DNA of 64,000 nt from CAITZA01 sp937915285 (GCA_036821825.1 DAISIV010000016.1:6609-70608), one strand, 5' to 3'; numbered from the stretch's first letter, positions 9,617 through 18,207 are shown. The notes: generated by a model not told the origin, from the letters alone. A program made the numbers and translations.

Positions 9617-10534
9617 ATGCCTCAAGGCGAAGATTCATGCGCTTCATGTACCGCAATAAAGAAGTCACTGGAACGCCTCAGATCAGATATACCGGATCTG
9701 GAAGTTATTGTAGAAAGCTTTGAAAATCTTTTTTTGACAATCGCTGAAGTCAGTTCCAAGTTGCCTGAAATAAAATTAGAGAATTCTGAAATTGACCCGG
9801 CCAGTTTCTCACAGGGTCTCCCCATCCTGAGGAGCTGGAAGGTTGACATACCTAATGATCTTTTCCTTGTCTCCGCAGAAGCAATGTTACCTGCAATGCA
9901 GAAATGTTTTCCCAAAATAGAGAAAACTCTGTCGGGAGTGCTGGAGCACATTAGAAATCACTGTAAACAGTCATATGAACTGAGACCTGATGATAAGGAA
10001 AGTTCATCAGAATTGATCGGGCAGCTTGTTGAAAAACTTGGAATTGACACTGACTTGGCTCACTTCATTATTACCCAGGTCACAAAACCTTTTGCTGAAA
10101 AGATTTCGGACAGTCTTACCCCTCTTCCATCCGGACTGAACTGGACAAAAGGATATTGCCCGGTGTGCGGATCCTGGCCCGAAATAAGTTTTATCCGAGG
10201 CAAAGATGGAAAGCGGAGCTTGAGGTGCTGTTTCTGCGGACATGAATACGGCTTTTCCAGACTGGTTTGTCCGTTCTGTGAAAACGATGACCAGAGCAAG
10301 ATGGAACTTTTTTACTCGCAGGACAGAAGCTTCGAACGTGCAGAGATGTGTGGCGCATGCAAGAAATACGTAGTGGGACTGGACACCCGCACTCTCATTT
10401 ACGAGCCTGCTCCTCAGGTAGCAGCTTTGGGCATGATTTATTTGGACATCCTGGCTCAGGAAAAGGGGTTCACTCCAGGAGCCGTATGCGCTTGGAACGT
10501 TATCGGAGGTTCCGGGACTGAAACCTCCGCGTGA
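9617..10534 (+). CDS. fdhE: Formate dehydrogenase accessory protein FdhE
   Basis: 305 residues from ATG 9617, chosen because AAGGAG lies at 9604-9609 with correct spacing; the upstream in-frame start at 9587 lacks one. The C-terminal half carries rubredoxin-like metal-binding pairs: CPVCGSWPE, CCFCGHEYGFSR, CPFCEND and CGACKKY. These are characteristic of FdhE, a cytoplasmic protein needed for maturation of respiratory formate dehydrogenases before Tat export. Its position directly behind fdhAB fits that role. The start assignment is fairly certain. Confidence 0.92.
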   Translation: MPQGEDSCASCTAIKKSLERLRSDIPDLEVIVESFENLFLTIAEVSSKLPEIKLENSEIDPASFSQGLPILRSWKVDIPNDLFLVSAEAMLPAMQKCFPKIEKTLSGVLEHIRNHCKQSYELRPDDKESSSELIGQLVEKLGIDTDLAHFIITQVTKPFAEKISDSLTPLPSGLNWTKGYCPVCGSWPEISFIRGKDGKRSLRCCFCGHEYGFSRLVCPFCENDDQSKMELFYSQDRSFERAEMCGACKKYVVGLDTRTLIYEPAPQVAALGMIYLDILAQEKGFTPGAVCAWNVIGGSGTETSA

Positions 10535-10552
10535 GAGGGATCACCTCTACTG

Positions 10553-11119
10553 TCATGACGAAACCAGTGAATCAGCCAGGCGTCTAGCCTCATCCTTTCT
10601 ATCATCCGTGATTGATTCTGGGGACGAGCAGAACGGGATTACGAGATCCAGGGGATTACTGATCTTCACATAACCCATCAGATTCTTGTAACTTGTGACC
10701 AGAAGATCGGCATTGTTTTCGAACGGACCTCCGCAAGTGACTACCAGCGCCGACTTCTTGCCCTCCAGAAAACTTTTGTGGTTCGCTGATCCGTAATTCT
10801 TTACCAGGCAGTAATGCCTGTCAATCAGCGGCTTGATTTGCGCAGCCCAGGACCAGCAATAAACTGGAGAGGAGTAAATAATAACGTCTGCCTTGATCAT
10901 CCTCTCGAAAATCGACATGGCGTCGTCCTTGCGCGAGCAGACGAGGCTGTCTTTCTTGTGACATTTGTAGCAACTGGTGCATGCTTCAATTTTGTGGTCT
11001 GTAACATTTATCCTCTTGATCTTATGACCACCGTTGCTCAAATGGTCTTCCATCACCTCAAGAATCCGGGCAGTCGCCCCCTTCTTGCGTGGACCTCCCA
11101 AAATGCTTACTATTCTCAT
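10553..11119 (-). CDS. Flavodoxin-family NAD(P)H oxidoreductase with cysteine cluster
   Basis: 188 residues starting MRIVSILGGPRKKGATARIL, an FMN-binding flavodoxin-like start. CTSCYKCHKKDSLVC near residues 48-62 repeats the C-x2-C-x2-C-x7-C arrangement of iron-sulfur flavoproteins. IIYSSPVYCWSWAAQIKPLIDR is the second flavin-binding stretch. Likely a cytoplasmic electron-transfer flavoprotein that may bind a 4Fe-4S cluster. It converges with fdhE (18-base gap) and is unlikely to belong to the same transcript. Its physiological partner is unknown. Confidence 0.85.
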   Translation of the reverse strand: MRIVSILGGPRKKGATARILEVMEDHLSNGGHKIKRINVTDHKIEACTSCYKCHKKDSLVCSRKDDAMSIFERMIKADVIIYSSPVYCWSWAAQIKPLIDRHYCLVKNYGSANHKSFLEGKKSALVVTCGGPFENNADLLVTSYKNLMGYVKISNPLDLVIPFCSSPESITDDRKDEARRLADSLVSS

Positions 11120-11201
11120 GTCAAGTTCCGTTTCAAATTATTGTTCAATCTTACCCTGACGATATAATTTGTCAGTGGCCAAGACAAGAAAATATTGATT
11201 C

Positions 11202-12257
11202 ATGAGATCCAAAAAAAGCCAACTCAACAAATTCCTTTTCCCAGCTATCCTGACGTTAGCCGCTCTGGCAGGTTTGATTGCCGCAAGCCTTAATATTGGG
11301 AACGTAACTTTAGACCGGACCATAATAGAAACAAAGCTGCTGTATCCTTTGATGAGACTCATCATCTTTCTCGGCATAGGACTACTGATCGGCCAAATCC
11401 TTGAGAGTACCGGATGGACCGTCAAGATTGCCAGGTTGGTACGGCCGGTAACAAAATGGTCAAATCTCAAGGATGAAAGCGCAGCGTCATTTGTCACCAG
11501 TTTTGTTTCCGGCATCGCAGCGAATACAATGTTGGTAACTTTTAATCAGGAAGGAAAGATAGCCAGGAATGAACTCATTTTGACTTACCTTCTGAACAAT
11601 GGACTCCCGATGTTTCTGCTGCACCTTCCAACGACTTTTTTCCTGGTGGTTTCACTTGCTGGAATGGCGGGAGCCGTTTACATAGGCATCACCTTTATGG
11701 CTGCTCTTTTAAGGAGCGTCATTATCCTGGCAATTTGTAGATTCAGGCTTCCCAAGGCCTGCTGGTTGTGGAGCCCTGTCTTTGGCGAAAAACCCGTTGA
11801 CTCGGAAAGAACCATGACAAAAATCTGGATAAAATTCAGGGACCGTTTTGTTAGGGTAGCTCTTTACACAGCCCCCATTTATGTCATCGTTTTTCTGCTT
11901 AATGAATACGGTCTGTTCAAATGGATGAGAATCAGTCTTGCAGGCTCTGTTTCGGCCAATCTGTTGCCTGTAGAGGCTGCGGGGATGGTGGCATTCTCAC
12001 TGGCTACGGAATTCGGGGCGGGAATGGCTGCGGCTGGGGCGCTTCTTTCCACGGGAGCCCTCACCACTAAACAGGCGGCGGTCGCACTCATAATTGGAAC
12101 AATATTAGCCACCCCGATTCGCACCCTAAGGCATCAGGTCCCAACACACCTGGGGCTATTTGATGTAGGCCTTGGGACTAAACTACTGGCGCTCGGCCAG
12201 GGGTTCAGGGTCATGACGCTGGTTCTGGTGACAGCATGTTACGTGAAGTTATTTTAG
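11202..12257 (+). CDS. Nucleoside-recognition (Gate) domain membrane protein
   Basis: 351 residues with about eight membrane segments. The repeated LIIFLGIGLLIGQILE...GIAANTMLVTF and AGMVAFSLATEFGAGMAAAGALLS patterns match the Gate/nucleoside-recognition fold also present in SpmA/SpmB and in nucleoside transporters. TKQAAVALIIGTILATPIRTLRHQ is conserved in this membrane subfamily. Substrate and direction are unknown. It is divergent from the flavoprotein gene and converges with the permease at 12296. Confidence 0.75.
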   Translation: MRSKKSQLNKFLFPAILTLAALAGLIAASLNIGNVTLDRTIIETKLLYPLMRLIIFLGIGLLIGQILESTGWTVKIARLVRPVTKWSNLKDESAASFVTSFVSGIAANTMLVTFNQEGKIARNELILTYLLNNGLPMFLLHLPTTFFLVVSLAGMAGAVYIGITFMAALLRSVIILAICRFRLPKACWLWSPVFGEKPVDSERTMTKIWIKFRDRFVRVALYTAPIYVIVFLLNEYGLFKWMRISLAGSVSANLLPVEAAGMVAFSLATEFGAGMAAAGALLSTGALTTKQAAVALIIGTILATPIRTLRHQVPTHLGLFDVGLGTKLLALGQGFRVMTLVLVTACYVKLF

Positions 12258-12295
12258 GGTGGAAACGATTATAGTTTTTAGCGTCCTAGACCAGG

Positions 12296-13402
12296 TTATC
12301 CGCTGGATTTTGACTTACGGGAAAAGATGGCTCGCAAACTCAATCCTAAAACACCAATCGCCGATACAATCTCGACCCACTCAGGCATCAAGCCCGTCCT
12401 AATGATGTTGATACCGGAAACAGGGTTAACATTTAATGCTGAGTAGATGAAATCGGTCAAATATGCAAAACCAAGGGAGCAGATCAATATAGAGAAGATG
12501 TAAACTACAACTGTTCTTTTTCCCATCAGTCCTGTTAACATTGATATTGTGGCCAGGTTCGTGGCCGGACCGGCCAGAAGAAAGACCAGCGCCGCTCCTG
12601 GGCTCAATCCCTTGGATACCATGGCTGCAGCCACAGGAGTCGAAAATGTTGCGCATACATAAATCGGAAGCCCCATCACTAACATGGCAAGATAAGACAA
12701 TATCCCGCTTTCGAAAATGTTTGCCAGACTACCATCCGGAACAAAGTAACCTACTGATCCGGCAAGAAATATCCCAAGCAGATACCACTTCGCAAGATCA
12801 TTGAACAGGGTTCCAAAAGCATATTTCTGACCTGACATCAACTCATGAAAAATGATTCTGGCCTTGGCCAAATTTCCCTGAGCCAACTGAGGACCTCTAA
12901 AATAGGATCCATATTGTGCGCCATGCTGGCCGATTGCCTTGCTCTGGTGGACGGAGCTAATCCCTTGAGATAAAGTCTCCAGAACCCCTGCCACTATTCC
13001 GGAGACAAACCCTGCCACCGGTCTCATTACGGTCATGATCGGATCGAAAAAAGAATAGGTCAGGGCTATCGAGTCCACCCCGTTCTCAGGGGTCGAAACC
13101 ATGAAAGCCACAGCCGTACCATTGTCCATACCCTGTTTCTTTAAACCGGCCACCGCCGGCACTATTCCGCAACTTCAAAGAGGAATTGGCACACCGATAA
13201 ACGACGCGTAGATAATTGACTTTATCCTACCGGCGCCAAAATATTTTGTAATGAATTCGGGTTTGAGGAAACACCTGATCAGACCGGCCATGAACAATCC
13301 CAGGACCATAAAAAAGGACGATTCAAGAAGAACCTTGTAGGTTTCCGTCAGACATCCCAATATGTGTTCCACTGTCATACCTGATGATTTTTTGATTATC
13401 AC
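12296..13402 (-). CDS. YraQ/ArsP-family permease, candidate selenoprotein (Sec76)
   Basis: A single in-frame TGA at 13175-13177 splits one continuous frame into a 75-residue front and a ~290-residue back. Read through, it gives 368 residues with about eight membrane segments in two homologous halves. The first half reads GVPIPL-U-SCGIVPAVAG; the second reads GLPIYVCATFSTPVAAA, with Cys250 exactly where U76 sits. From memory, the SO_0444/YraQ permease family (PF03773; proposed arsenic or metal efflux) has PLCSCG here, so the UGA replaces a conserved Cys. A SECIS-like hairpin follows (see 13145-13160). Start is GTG 13402 or ATG 13378, the latter making it Sec68. The alternative is a pseudogene with one nonsense mutation. 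No other damage is visible. Confidence 0.75.
13145..13160 (-). promoter_or_regulatory. Candidate SECIS hairpin in the permease gene
   Basis: On the coding strand, nucleotides 16-29 after the UGA read CCGGC-GGUG-GCCGG. This is a perfect five-pair GC stem, extended by a G-U pair, with a four-base loop beginning GG. The loop starts 21 nt downstream of the UGA. The published description of bacterial SECIS elements, from memory, places the loop ~16-37 nt away with a G among its first two bases, which fits. Folded by eye. Confidence 0.6.
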
Positions 13403-13449
13403 ATGGTTGAATTACTCAACCAAAACATGTATACACTAAAAGGCTGACC

Positions 13450-14025
13450 ATGAAAATCATATCAGGCAATTTTCGCGGAACCAGAATAACGGCGCCCAAG
13501 GGGCTAAGATTGAGACCTACCGCTAACCTAGTAAGGGAAGCGGTTTTTAATGTGGCAGGACCGTTTGTGGAGTCTGGACTCATTCTTGACCTGTTCGCCG
13601 GTTCAGGCGCATTCGGTTTTGAGGGCCTGAGTAGAGACGCTTCGGAAGTAGTTTTTGTAGATGTAAGCCGCACTGCATGTTCACACCTGAAAAGAGTCGG
13701 GGAACAGCTTGGTGTGCAGAAAAGAATGGCGATTTTGAACATGAACGCCATGAAGGCAGTGAAAATGCTTGCCACGAGAGAAAAGAAATTCTCGCTCGTT
13801 TTCCTGGACCCTCCCTATTATTCTAACGATATTGATCAAATTTTCGGGATGAAAGAATTCGCGCAACTCCTGAGTGATAACGGATTAGTTGTGTGTGAAA
13901 CCTCTTCCCGTTCAAAAATTGAAGTGTTACCTCCAGACATGCACGATTTCTTTTCACGAAAATACGGAGAAACTATGGTAAATATGTTCCGCGTTCACCC
14001 AGGACTTATAGAAGAAACAGTGTGA
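13450..14025 (+). CDS. rsmD: 16S rRNA (guanine966-N2)-methyltransferase RsmD
   Basis: 191 residues starting MKIISGNFRGTRI, the classical RsmD start, followed by LRPTANLVREAVFN. The SAM-binding motif I is LDLFAGSGAFGFEGLSR (residues ~50-66). The catalytic tetrad DPPY is near residue 124, as in N2-guanine methyltransferases. It methylates G966 of 16S rRNA. It is followed after 12 bases by coaD, the common rsmD-coaD pair, and leads a run of five tightly spaced genes to rnc. Confidence 0.95.
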   Translation: MKIISGNFRGTRITAPKGLRLRPTANLVREAVFNVAGPFVESGLILDLFAGSGAFGFEGLSRDASEVVFVDVSRTACSHLKRVGEQLGVQKRMAILNMNAMKAVKMLATREKKFSLVFLDPPYYSNDIDQIFGMKEFAQLLSDNGLVVCETSSRSKIEVLPPDMHDFFSRKYGETMVNMFRVHPGLIEETV

Positions 14026-14037
14026 GGCTTAACCATC

Positions 14038-14538
14038 ATGGGCAAGAGAATTGCGATTTATCCAGGCACATTCGATCCAATCCACAATGGTCATGTGGAA
14101 ATAATACAGCGGGCTCTTGGGACGTTTGATTCCATTATAGTTGCGCTTGGGATGAACCCTGAGAAGCAGACCGTGTTCAGCGTGGAAGAGCGCATGGACA
14201 TGATTCGTAATAGTGTGAATGGTGATCCGAGAATTGATTGTGAACATTTCCACGGTTTACTGGTTCGATATGCTGAAGAGAAGAAAGCTCAAGCGATCAT
14301 CCGAGGCTTGAGGGCGGTCTCTGATTTCGAGTATGAATTCCAGTTGGCCCTCATGAACCGGAAATTGTCACGGAACATAGAAACATTCTTTTTAATGACC
14401 GCACACAGGTATCTCTATGTTAGTTCGCGCATAATCAAGGCCACGGTTGTGGCTGGAGGATCCCCAGAAGGATTGGTTCCTGATTATGTGCTAGAGGTTT
14501 TAAAGAAGAAATTTCCAGGAATCAAAAGCGTTTCATAG
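14038..14538 (+). CDS. coaD: Phosphopantetheine adenylyltransferase
   Basis: 166 residues, close to the usual ~160. The nucleotidyltransferase motif YPGTFDPIHNGH lies at residues ~8-19. RGLRAVSDFEYEFQLALMNR and YVSSRIIKATVVAGG (the C-terminal ISSTxxR-like motif, here SSRIIK) are family hallmarks. It transfers AMP from ATP to 4'-phosphopantetheine, the penultimate step of coenzyme A synthesis. It is co-transcribed with rsmD and with the aminotransferase 24 bases downstream. Confidence 0.96.
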   Translation: MGKRIAIYPGTFDPIHNGHVEIIQRALGTFDSIIVALGMNPEKQTVFSVEERMDMIRNSVNGDPRIDCEHFHGLLVRYAEEKKAQAIIRGLRAVSDFEYEFQLALMNRKLSRNIETFFLMTAHRYLYVSSRIIKATVVAGGSPEGLVPDYVLEVLKKKFPGIKSVS

Positions 14539-14562
14539 AAAAACAAAGAATGGGGAAAAAGC

Positions 14563-15750
14563 ATGAAAAGCATTCTATCGCAAAGAGCAAGTGAATTAAA
14601 ACCATCCGCCACTCTGGCAATATCAGCCAAAGAGAAGGAGTTGAAAAGCCAGGGTATAGACGTTGTTGGTTTCGGCGCCGGAGAGCCGGATTTCCCGACA
14701 CCAGCGCATATTCGTGAAGCAGCCAAGCGCTCTTTGGATAGAGGTGAGACTTACTATACTCCAGTCGGCGGAACTCCCGACCTCAAGAAGGCTGTCATTA
14801 AGAGATTTGACGAGGACTATGGGCTGGCCTACAAGCCTGACCATATTCTGGTGTCGTGTGGCGCCAAACACAGCTTGTACAATATATTTCAGTCGATAGT
14901 AGGTCCGGGAGATGAGGTGCTGGTTCCTGCCCCTTACTGGGTTTCGTACCCAGAGATGGTAGCATTGTCAGGGGGAACTCCTGTGATTGTGCCATCGAGT
15001 GAGGAAAAGAATTTTGAGCCTGAAGTGGCGCTACTGGAGTCTCTCATAACTCCCAGAACCAAGGCCATAATAATAAATTCGCCCTCCAATCCAACGGGCA
15101 TTATGTATTCGAGGCAGGCGCTTGAGGATTTGGCGGCCATAGCCAGAAAACATGACCTCATTGTCATTTCAGACGAGATATATGACAAGCTTCTTTACGA
15201 TGGGCTCACTTTTACTGCATTTGCGTCCCTTCCAGGAATGTTTGAACGAACCATAACGGTGAACGGTCCTTCAAAAACATACGCAATGCCTGGGTTGCGA
15301 ATCGGATATCTGGCGACCCCTCTGACGGAAATCGTCAAAGCCGCAACCAATATTCAGAGTCAGTCGACTTCCAATCCGAGCAATCCCGCTCAGGCTGCTG
15401 CGGTGGAAGCTTTGACGGGACCACAGGATGAAGTAGCTAAAATGAGAGGCATCTTTGAGCAACGAAGAAACCTCATGGTAAAACTCATTAACGACATACC
15501 AGGGTTGTCGGTGATCAATCCTCAAGGAGCGTTCTATACTTTTGTAAACACTAGCAGGCTCAACGGAAAGGGTGGCATAAGGAACTCTACCGATTTTGCT
15601 CAACTACTGCTTGATAAATATCATGTTGCGTGTGTTCCCGGCGGACCTTTTGGATCAGAAGACCATGTCAGGCTGTCTTTTGCCACATCCGACTCAGTCA
15701 TAGCTGAAGGGATAAAACGAATCGCAGCCGCCTGCAAAGACTTGGGATGA
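14563..15750 (+). CDS. aspC: Aspartate aminotransferase, class I PLP-dependent
   Basis: 395 residues of the fold type I subgroup Ib (AspB/AspC). GFGAGEPDFPTPAHI is the N-terminal substrate-closing segment. INSPSNPTG, SDEIYDKLLYDG and the PLP-lysine segment NGPSKTYAMPGLRIGY (Lys near 237) follow. The C-terminal substrate-carboxylate arginine segment reads GSEDHVRLSFA. It catalyses aspartate/2-oxoglutarate transamination and may also act on prephenate or aromatic acids, as some Ib enzymes do. surE overlaps its stop by 4 bases (ATGA). Confidence 0.92.
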   Translation: MKSILSQRASELKPSATLAISAKEKELKSQGIDVVGFGAGEPDFPTPAHIREAAKRSLDRGETYYTPVGGTPDLKKAVIKRFDEDYGLAYKPDHILVSCGAKHSLYNIFQSIVGPGDEVLVPAPYWVSYPEMVALSGGTPVIVPSSEEKNFEPEVALLESLITPRTKAIIINSPSNPTGIMYSRQALEDLAAIARKHDLIVISDEIYDKLLYDGLTFTAFASLPGMFERTITVNGPSKTYAMPGLRIGYLATPLTEIVKAATNIQSQSTSNPSNPAQAAAVEALTGPQDEVAKMRGIFEQRRNLMVKLINDIPGLSVINPQGAFYTFVNTSRLNGKGGIRNSTDFAQLLLDKYHVACVPGGPFGSEDHVRLSFATSDSVIAEGIKRIAAACKDLG

Positions 15751-16520
15751 GTGAGAACAGACCTCTAATACTATTAACCAATGATGACGGCATCCATGCC
15801 GAGGGTCTGAGATACCTAAGACAGGCAGCAGAGGAAGTCGGAGTCACCAGGATAGTTGCGCCGAACAGTGAGCAAAGCGCCGTAGGTCATTCGATTACCC
15901 TTTATGACCCTATCAAGGCCCATGAAGTGACAAAGGACGGCGCTTTCTACGGCTACGGCATAGGTGGCACTCCGGCAGACTCTGTCAAGCTGGCCATGCA
16001 CTGTCTTTTGGAAAGGCCTCCCGATCTGGTGATCTCAGGCATCAACAACGGAGCCAATGTAGGCATCAATGTGCTTTATTCAGGCACGGTTTCGGCAGCC
16101 ACGGAGGCAGCCATACTGGGATCACCTTCTATGGCAGTTTCAATAGCGGCCAAGAAGAGTCCGCCTTTTGAGTACGCATTGCCGTACGTTTCTGCCCTAG
16201 CCTCCTGGATACTCAAGAACGGCCTACCGCATGGCGTCACTCTAAATGTGAACGTGCCCGCCCTACCTCCAGAACGGATCAAAGGCATAAAACGGACAAG
16301 GCAGGCCTTAACAAAATTCAGGGAAACATTTGAAAGGCGGGAAGATCCCCGAGGAGACCTATATTATTGGCTCTCAGGTGAAATCGTGCCGGACGAGCAC
16401 GACGAAAATATTGACATCGTGGCCATCAGACAAGGTTTTGTATCGGTCACCCCTCTCTTTTACGACCTTACGGCTCACAAACACCTCGGAGACATTGAGC
16501 AGTCTTTGAGCAAGATATGA
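15747..16520 (+). CDS. surE: 5'/3'-nucleotidase SurE
   Basis: 257 residues beginning ILLTNDDGIHAEGL; the DD pair is the metal-binding motif at residues ~13-14. PNSEQSAVGHSITL and SGINNGANVGINVLYSGTVSAATEA are diagnostic SurE motifs. It is a cytoplasmic metal-dependent phosphatase acting on nucleoside monophosphates. It overlaps the aminotransferase gene upstream and rnc downstream by 4 bases each, so it is translationally coupled to both. Confidence 0.96.
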   Translation: MSENRPLILLTNDDGIHAEGLRYLRQAAEEVGVTRIVAPNSEQSAVGHSITLYDPIKAHEVTKDGAFYGYGIGGTPADSVKLAMHCLLERPPDLVISGINNGANVGINVLYSGTVSAATEAAILGSPSMAVSIAAKKSPPFEYALPYVSALASWILKNGLPHGVTLNVNVPALPPERIKGIKRTRQALTKFRETFERREDPRGDLYYWLSGEIVPDEHDENIDIVAIRQGFVSVTPLFYDLTAHKHLGDIEQSLSKI

Positions 16521-17227
16521 TGGATATGACTGAGACAGACGATTTGACACAAATTGAATGCCAACTGGATTACCGCTTTGAAGACGTAGGTCTTTTGTTG
16601 AGCGCATTGACGAGGAGAAGTTTCTGGCATGAAAACCGTGATACATGCTCAGAAAATAACGAGCGAATGGAATTTCTGGGTGACGCTGTCCTTGGGTTAA
16701 TCATCGCGGACATACTTTACCAAAAATACCCTGATTCGAACGAAGGAGATTTGCAAAAAAAGCGGGCGAGCGTAGTCAATCGCGGGGCATTGGCCAAATT
16801 GATGCGAAATCTCGGATTGGCGCATTTCATCCGCATGGGCAAGGGTGACGAAATTTCAGGATGCCGGGATAGGGACTCAATTCTCGCTGATACTCTCGAG
16901 GCCATCATAGCCGCCATATACATTGACTCGGGATTCAGGACTGCTTACAGCGTTATAGAGAAACACTTTTCCGATTTGATAGAAAGCACAAACGACACAA
17001 ACCGGATTGATGACTCCAAAAGCAGATTGCAGGAAATCACGCAGGCCGAATTAGGCTTGACGCCTTCCTACGAAGTACTGGAAGCGTGGGGGGAAGAACA
17101 CAGGAAAACTTTTTGCGTCGCTGTTTACGTAGGTGAAAACCTTGCAGGAACCGGTGAGGGAGCGAGCAAAAGAGAGGCCGCCCAAATGGCGGCAAGGGAA
17201 GCTCTGAATCTTTATCAGGAAAAATAG
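16517..17227 (+). CDS. rnc: Ribonuclease III
   Basis: 236 residues. The RNase III signature NERMEFLGDAVLGLIIA (residues ~48-64) contains the catalytic Glu and Asp. The second acidic patch is DSILADTLEAIIAAIYID. The C-terminal ~70 residues, from DSKSRLQEITQAELG to GASKREAAQMAAREAL, form the double-stranded RNA-binding domain. It processes rRNA and other structured RNAs. The first ATG overlaps the surE stop; a second ATG follows directly, so the start could be 3 bases later. Confidence 0.96.
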   Translation: MMDMTETDDLTQIECQLDYRFEDVGLLLSALTRRSFWHENRDTCSENNERMEFLGDAVLGLIIADILYQKYPDSNEGDLQKKRASVVNRGALAKLMRNLGLAHFIRMGKGDEISGCRDRDSILADTLEAIIAAIYIDSGFRTAYSVIEKHFSDLIESTNDTNRIDDSKSRLQEITQAELGLTPSYEVLEAWGEEHRKTFCVAVYVGENLAGTGEGASKREAAQMAAREALNLYQEK

Positions 17228-17392
17228 GATCTCTGCGCCGGTAGATCTAAAAGAAAGCTCGTTTTCTCAAAACTTTTTGCTTCAACTCCTCCTTGACCTG
17301 GACCTTTTTTGTATACAAATTATAGATAGTATTCACCAATTTTTCAGCTCAGTTACAGTCGTGGTCCAATATTTCATAGAAAGGATGTATTC

Positions 17393-18118
17393 ATGCCGAG
17401 CGAAATTACAAGAAGAGAAGCCCTTTCTGGCGCTGGAGTTGGCGCAGCGCTTGGAGTTTTGTCTACCATTCTGCCAGGATCCGCATTTGCTGCCGGAAAA
17501 TCCGAAGACAATGCAGTGGACCTGTTGAAACTTCCGGCTCTGCCCTACCCTGATGATGCTCTGGAACCGGTAATAGACAAGGAAACGGTAAAAATTCATC
17601 ACGGCAAGCACTTTGCTGGATATATTGCGGGGCTGAACAAGAATCTGGAAGCGCTGGCCAAAGCCAGAGAGTCCGGAAAATTTGATGACATCAAATGCAT
17701 TTCAAAAGATCTCGCATTCAACGCCTCAGGCGTAGTGTTGCACTGGATATATTTTAGCACGATCGGACCGGTCTCTTCCAAAGCTCCTACCGGAAAGCTT
17801 CTGGAACTTATCAACAGGGATTTTGGATCGTTTGAAACTTTCTGGAAGCAGTTTGCCGCAGCCACGAAGACTGTTGAGGCCTCTGGATGGGGCGTTTTGG
17901 CCTGGGAGCCGTTTTCAAAGAAATTAATGATAATGCAGGCAGAAAAGCACCAGAACCTCACGAGTTGGGGCGCCATGCCTCTGATGGTGTGCGATGTGTG
18001 GGAGCACGCCTATTACCTTAAATACCAGAACAGAAGACCCGAGTATGTCGATAATTTTGCCAAAATAATAAACTGGCCAAAGGTGGAGGAGAGACTCGTC
18101 ACTTACTGCTCAATCTGA
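17393..18118 (+). CDS. Fe/Mn superoxide dismutase with Tat signal peptide
   Basis: 241 residues, about 40 longer than cytoplasmic SodB/SodA. The extra N-terminus is a twin-arginine-like signal: ITRREALSGAG followed by a hydrophobic run to SAFAAG (residue ~36). The mature part has KIHHGKHFAGY (first His ligand), VVLHWIYFSTIGP (second His) and DVWEHAYYLKYQNRRPEYV (Asp and His ligands), so all four metal ligands are present. It probably detoxifies superoxide in the periplasm, where oxygen-sensitive FdhAB is also located. GAAAGGA precedes ATG 17393. The metal (Fe or Mn) cannot be decided by eye. Confidence 0.93.
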   Translation: MPSEITRREALSGAGVGAALGVLSTILPGSAFAAGKSEDNAVDLLKLPALPYPDDALEPVIDKETVKIHHGKHFAGYIAGLNKNLEALAKARESGKFDDIKCISKDLAFNASGVVLHWIYFSTIGPVSSKAPTGKLLELINRDFGSFETFWKQFAAATKTVEASGWGVLAWEPFSKKLMIMQAEKHQNLTSWGAMPLMVCDVWEHAYYLKYQNRRPEYVDNFAKIINWPKVEERLVTYCSI

Positions 18119-18133
18119 TACAGGCGTGAGATA

Positions 18134-18207
18134 ACATGTCTGGAGGGCCTCAATATGGGCTCTCCAGGCGCGTCTAACCCTCGACTCGGTTCCCCGGTCA
18201 GACATGT
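18134..18207. repeat. Nested inverted repeats between convergent sod and ftr genes
   Basis: The outer repeat is ACATGTCTG at 18134-18142 with its complement CAGACATGT at 18199-18207. Inside it a ten-pair hairpin, CTGGAGGGCC / GGCTCTCCAG (18140-18149 with 18158-18167), has an 8-base loop. The two share bases 18140-18142, so they are alternative folds. There is no T-tract, so factor-independent termination is not obvious. Its position suits a bidirectional transcription end. Confidence 0.4.

Noticed and set aside
12296..13162. Treating the two permease pieces as separate genes (start GTG 13162 for the back half)
   Set aside because: The back half would start in the middle of the conserved CSCG-type motif and lack the first membrane helices. 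Both halves are in one frame with one UGA, so a single gene is the better reading.
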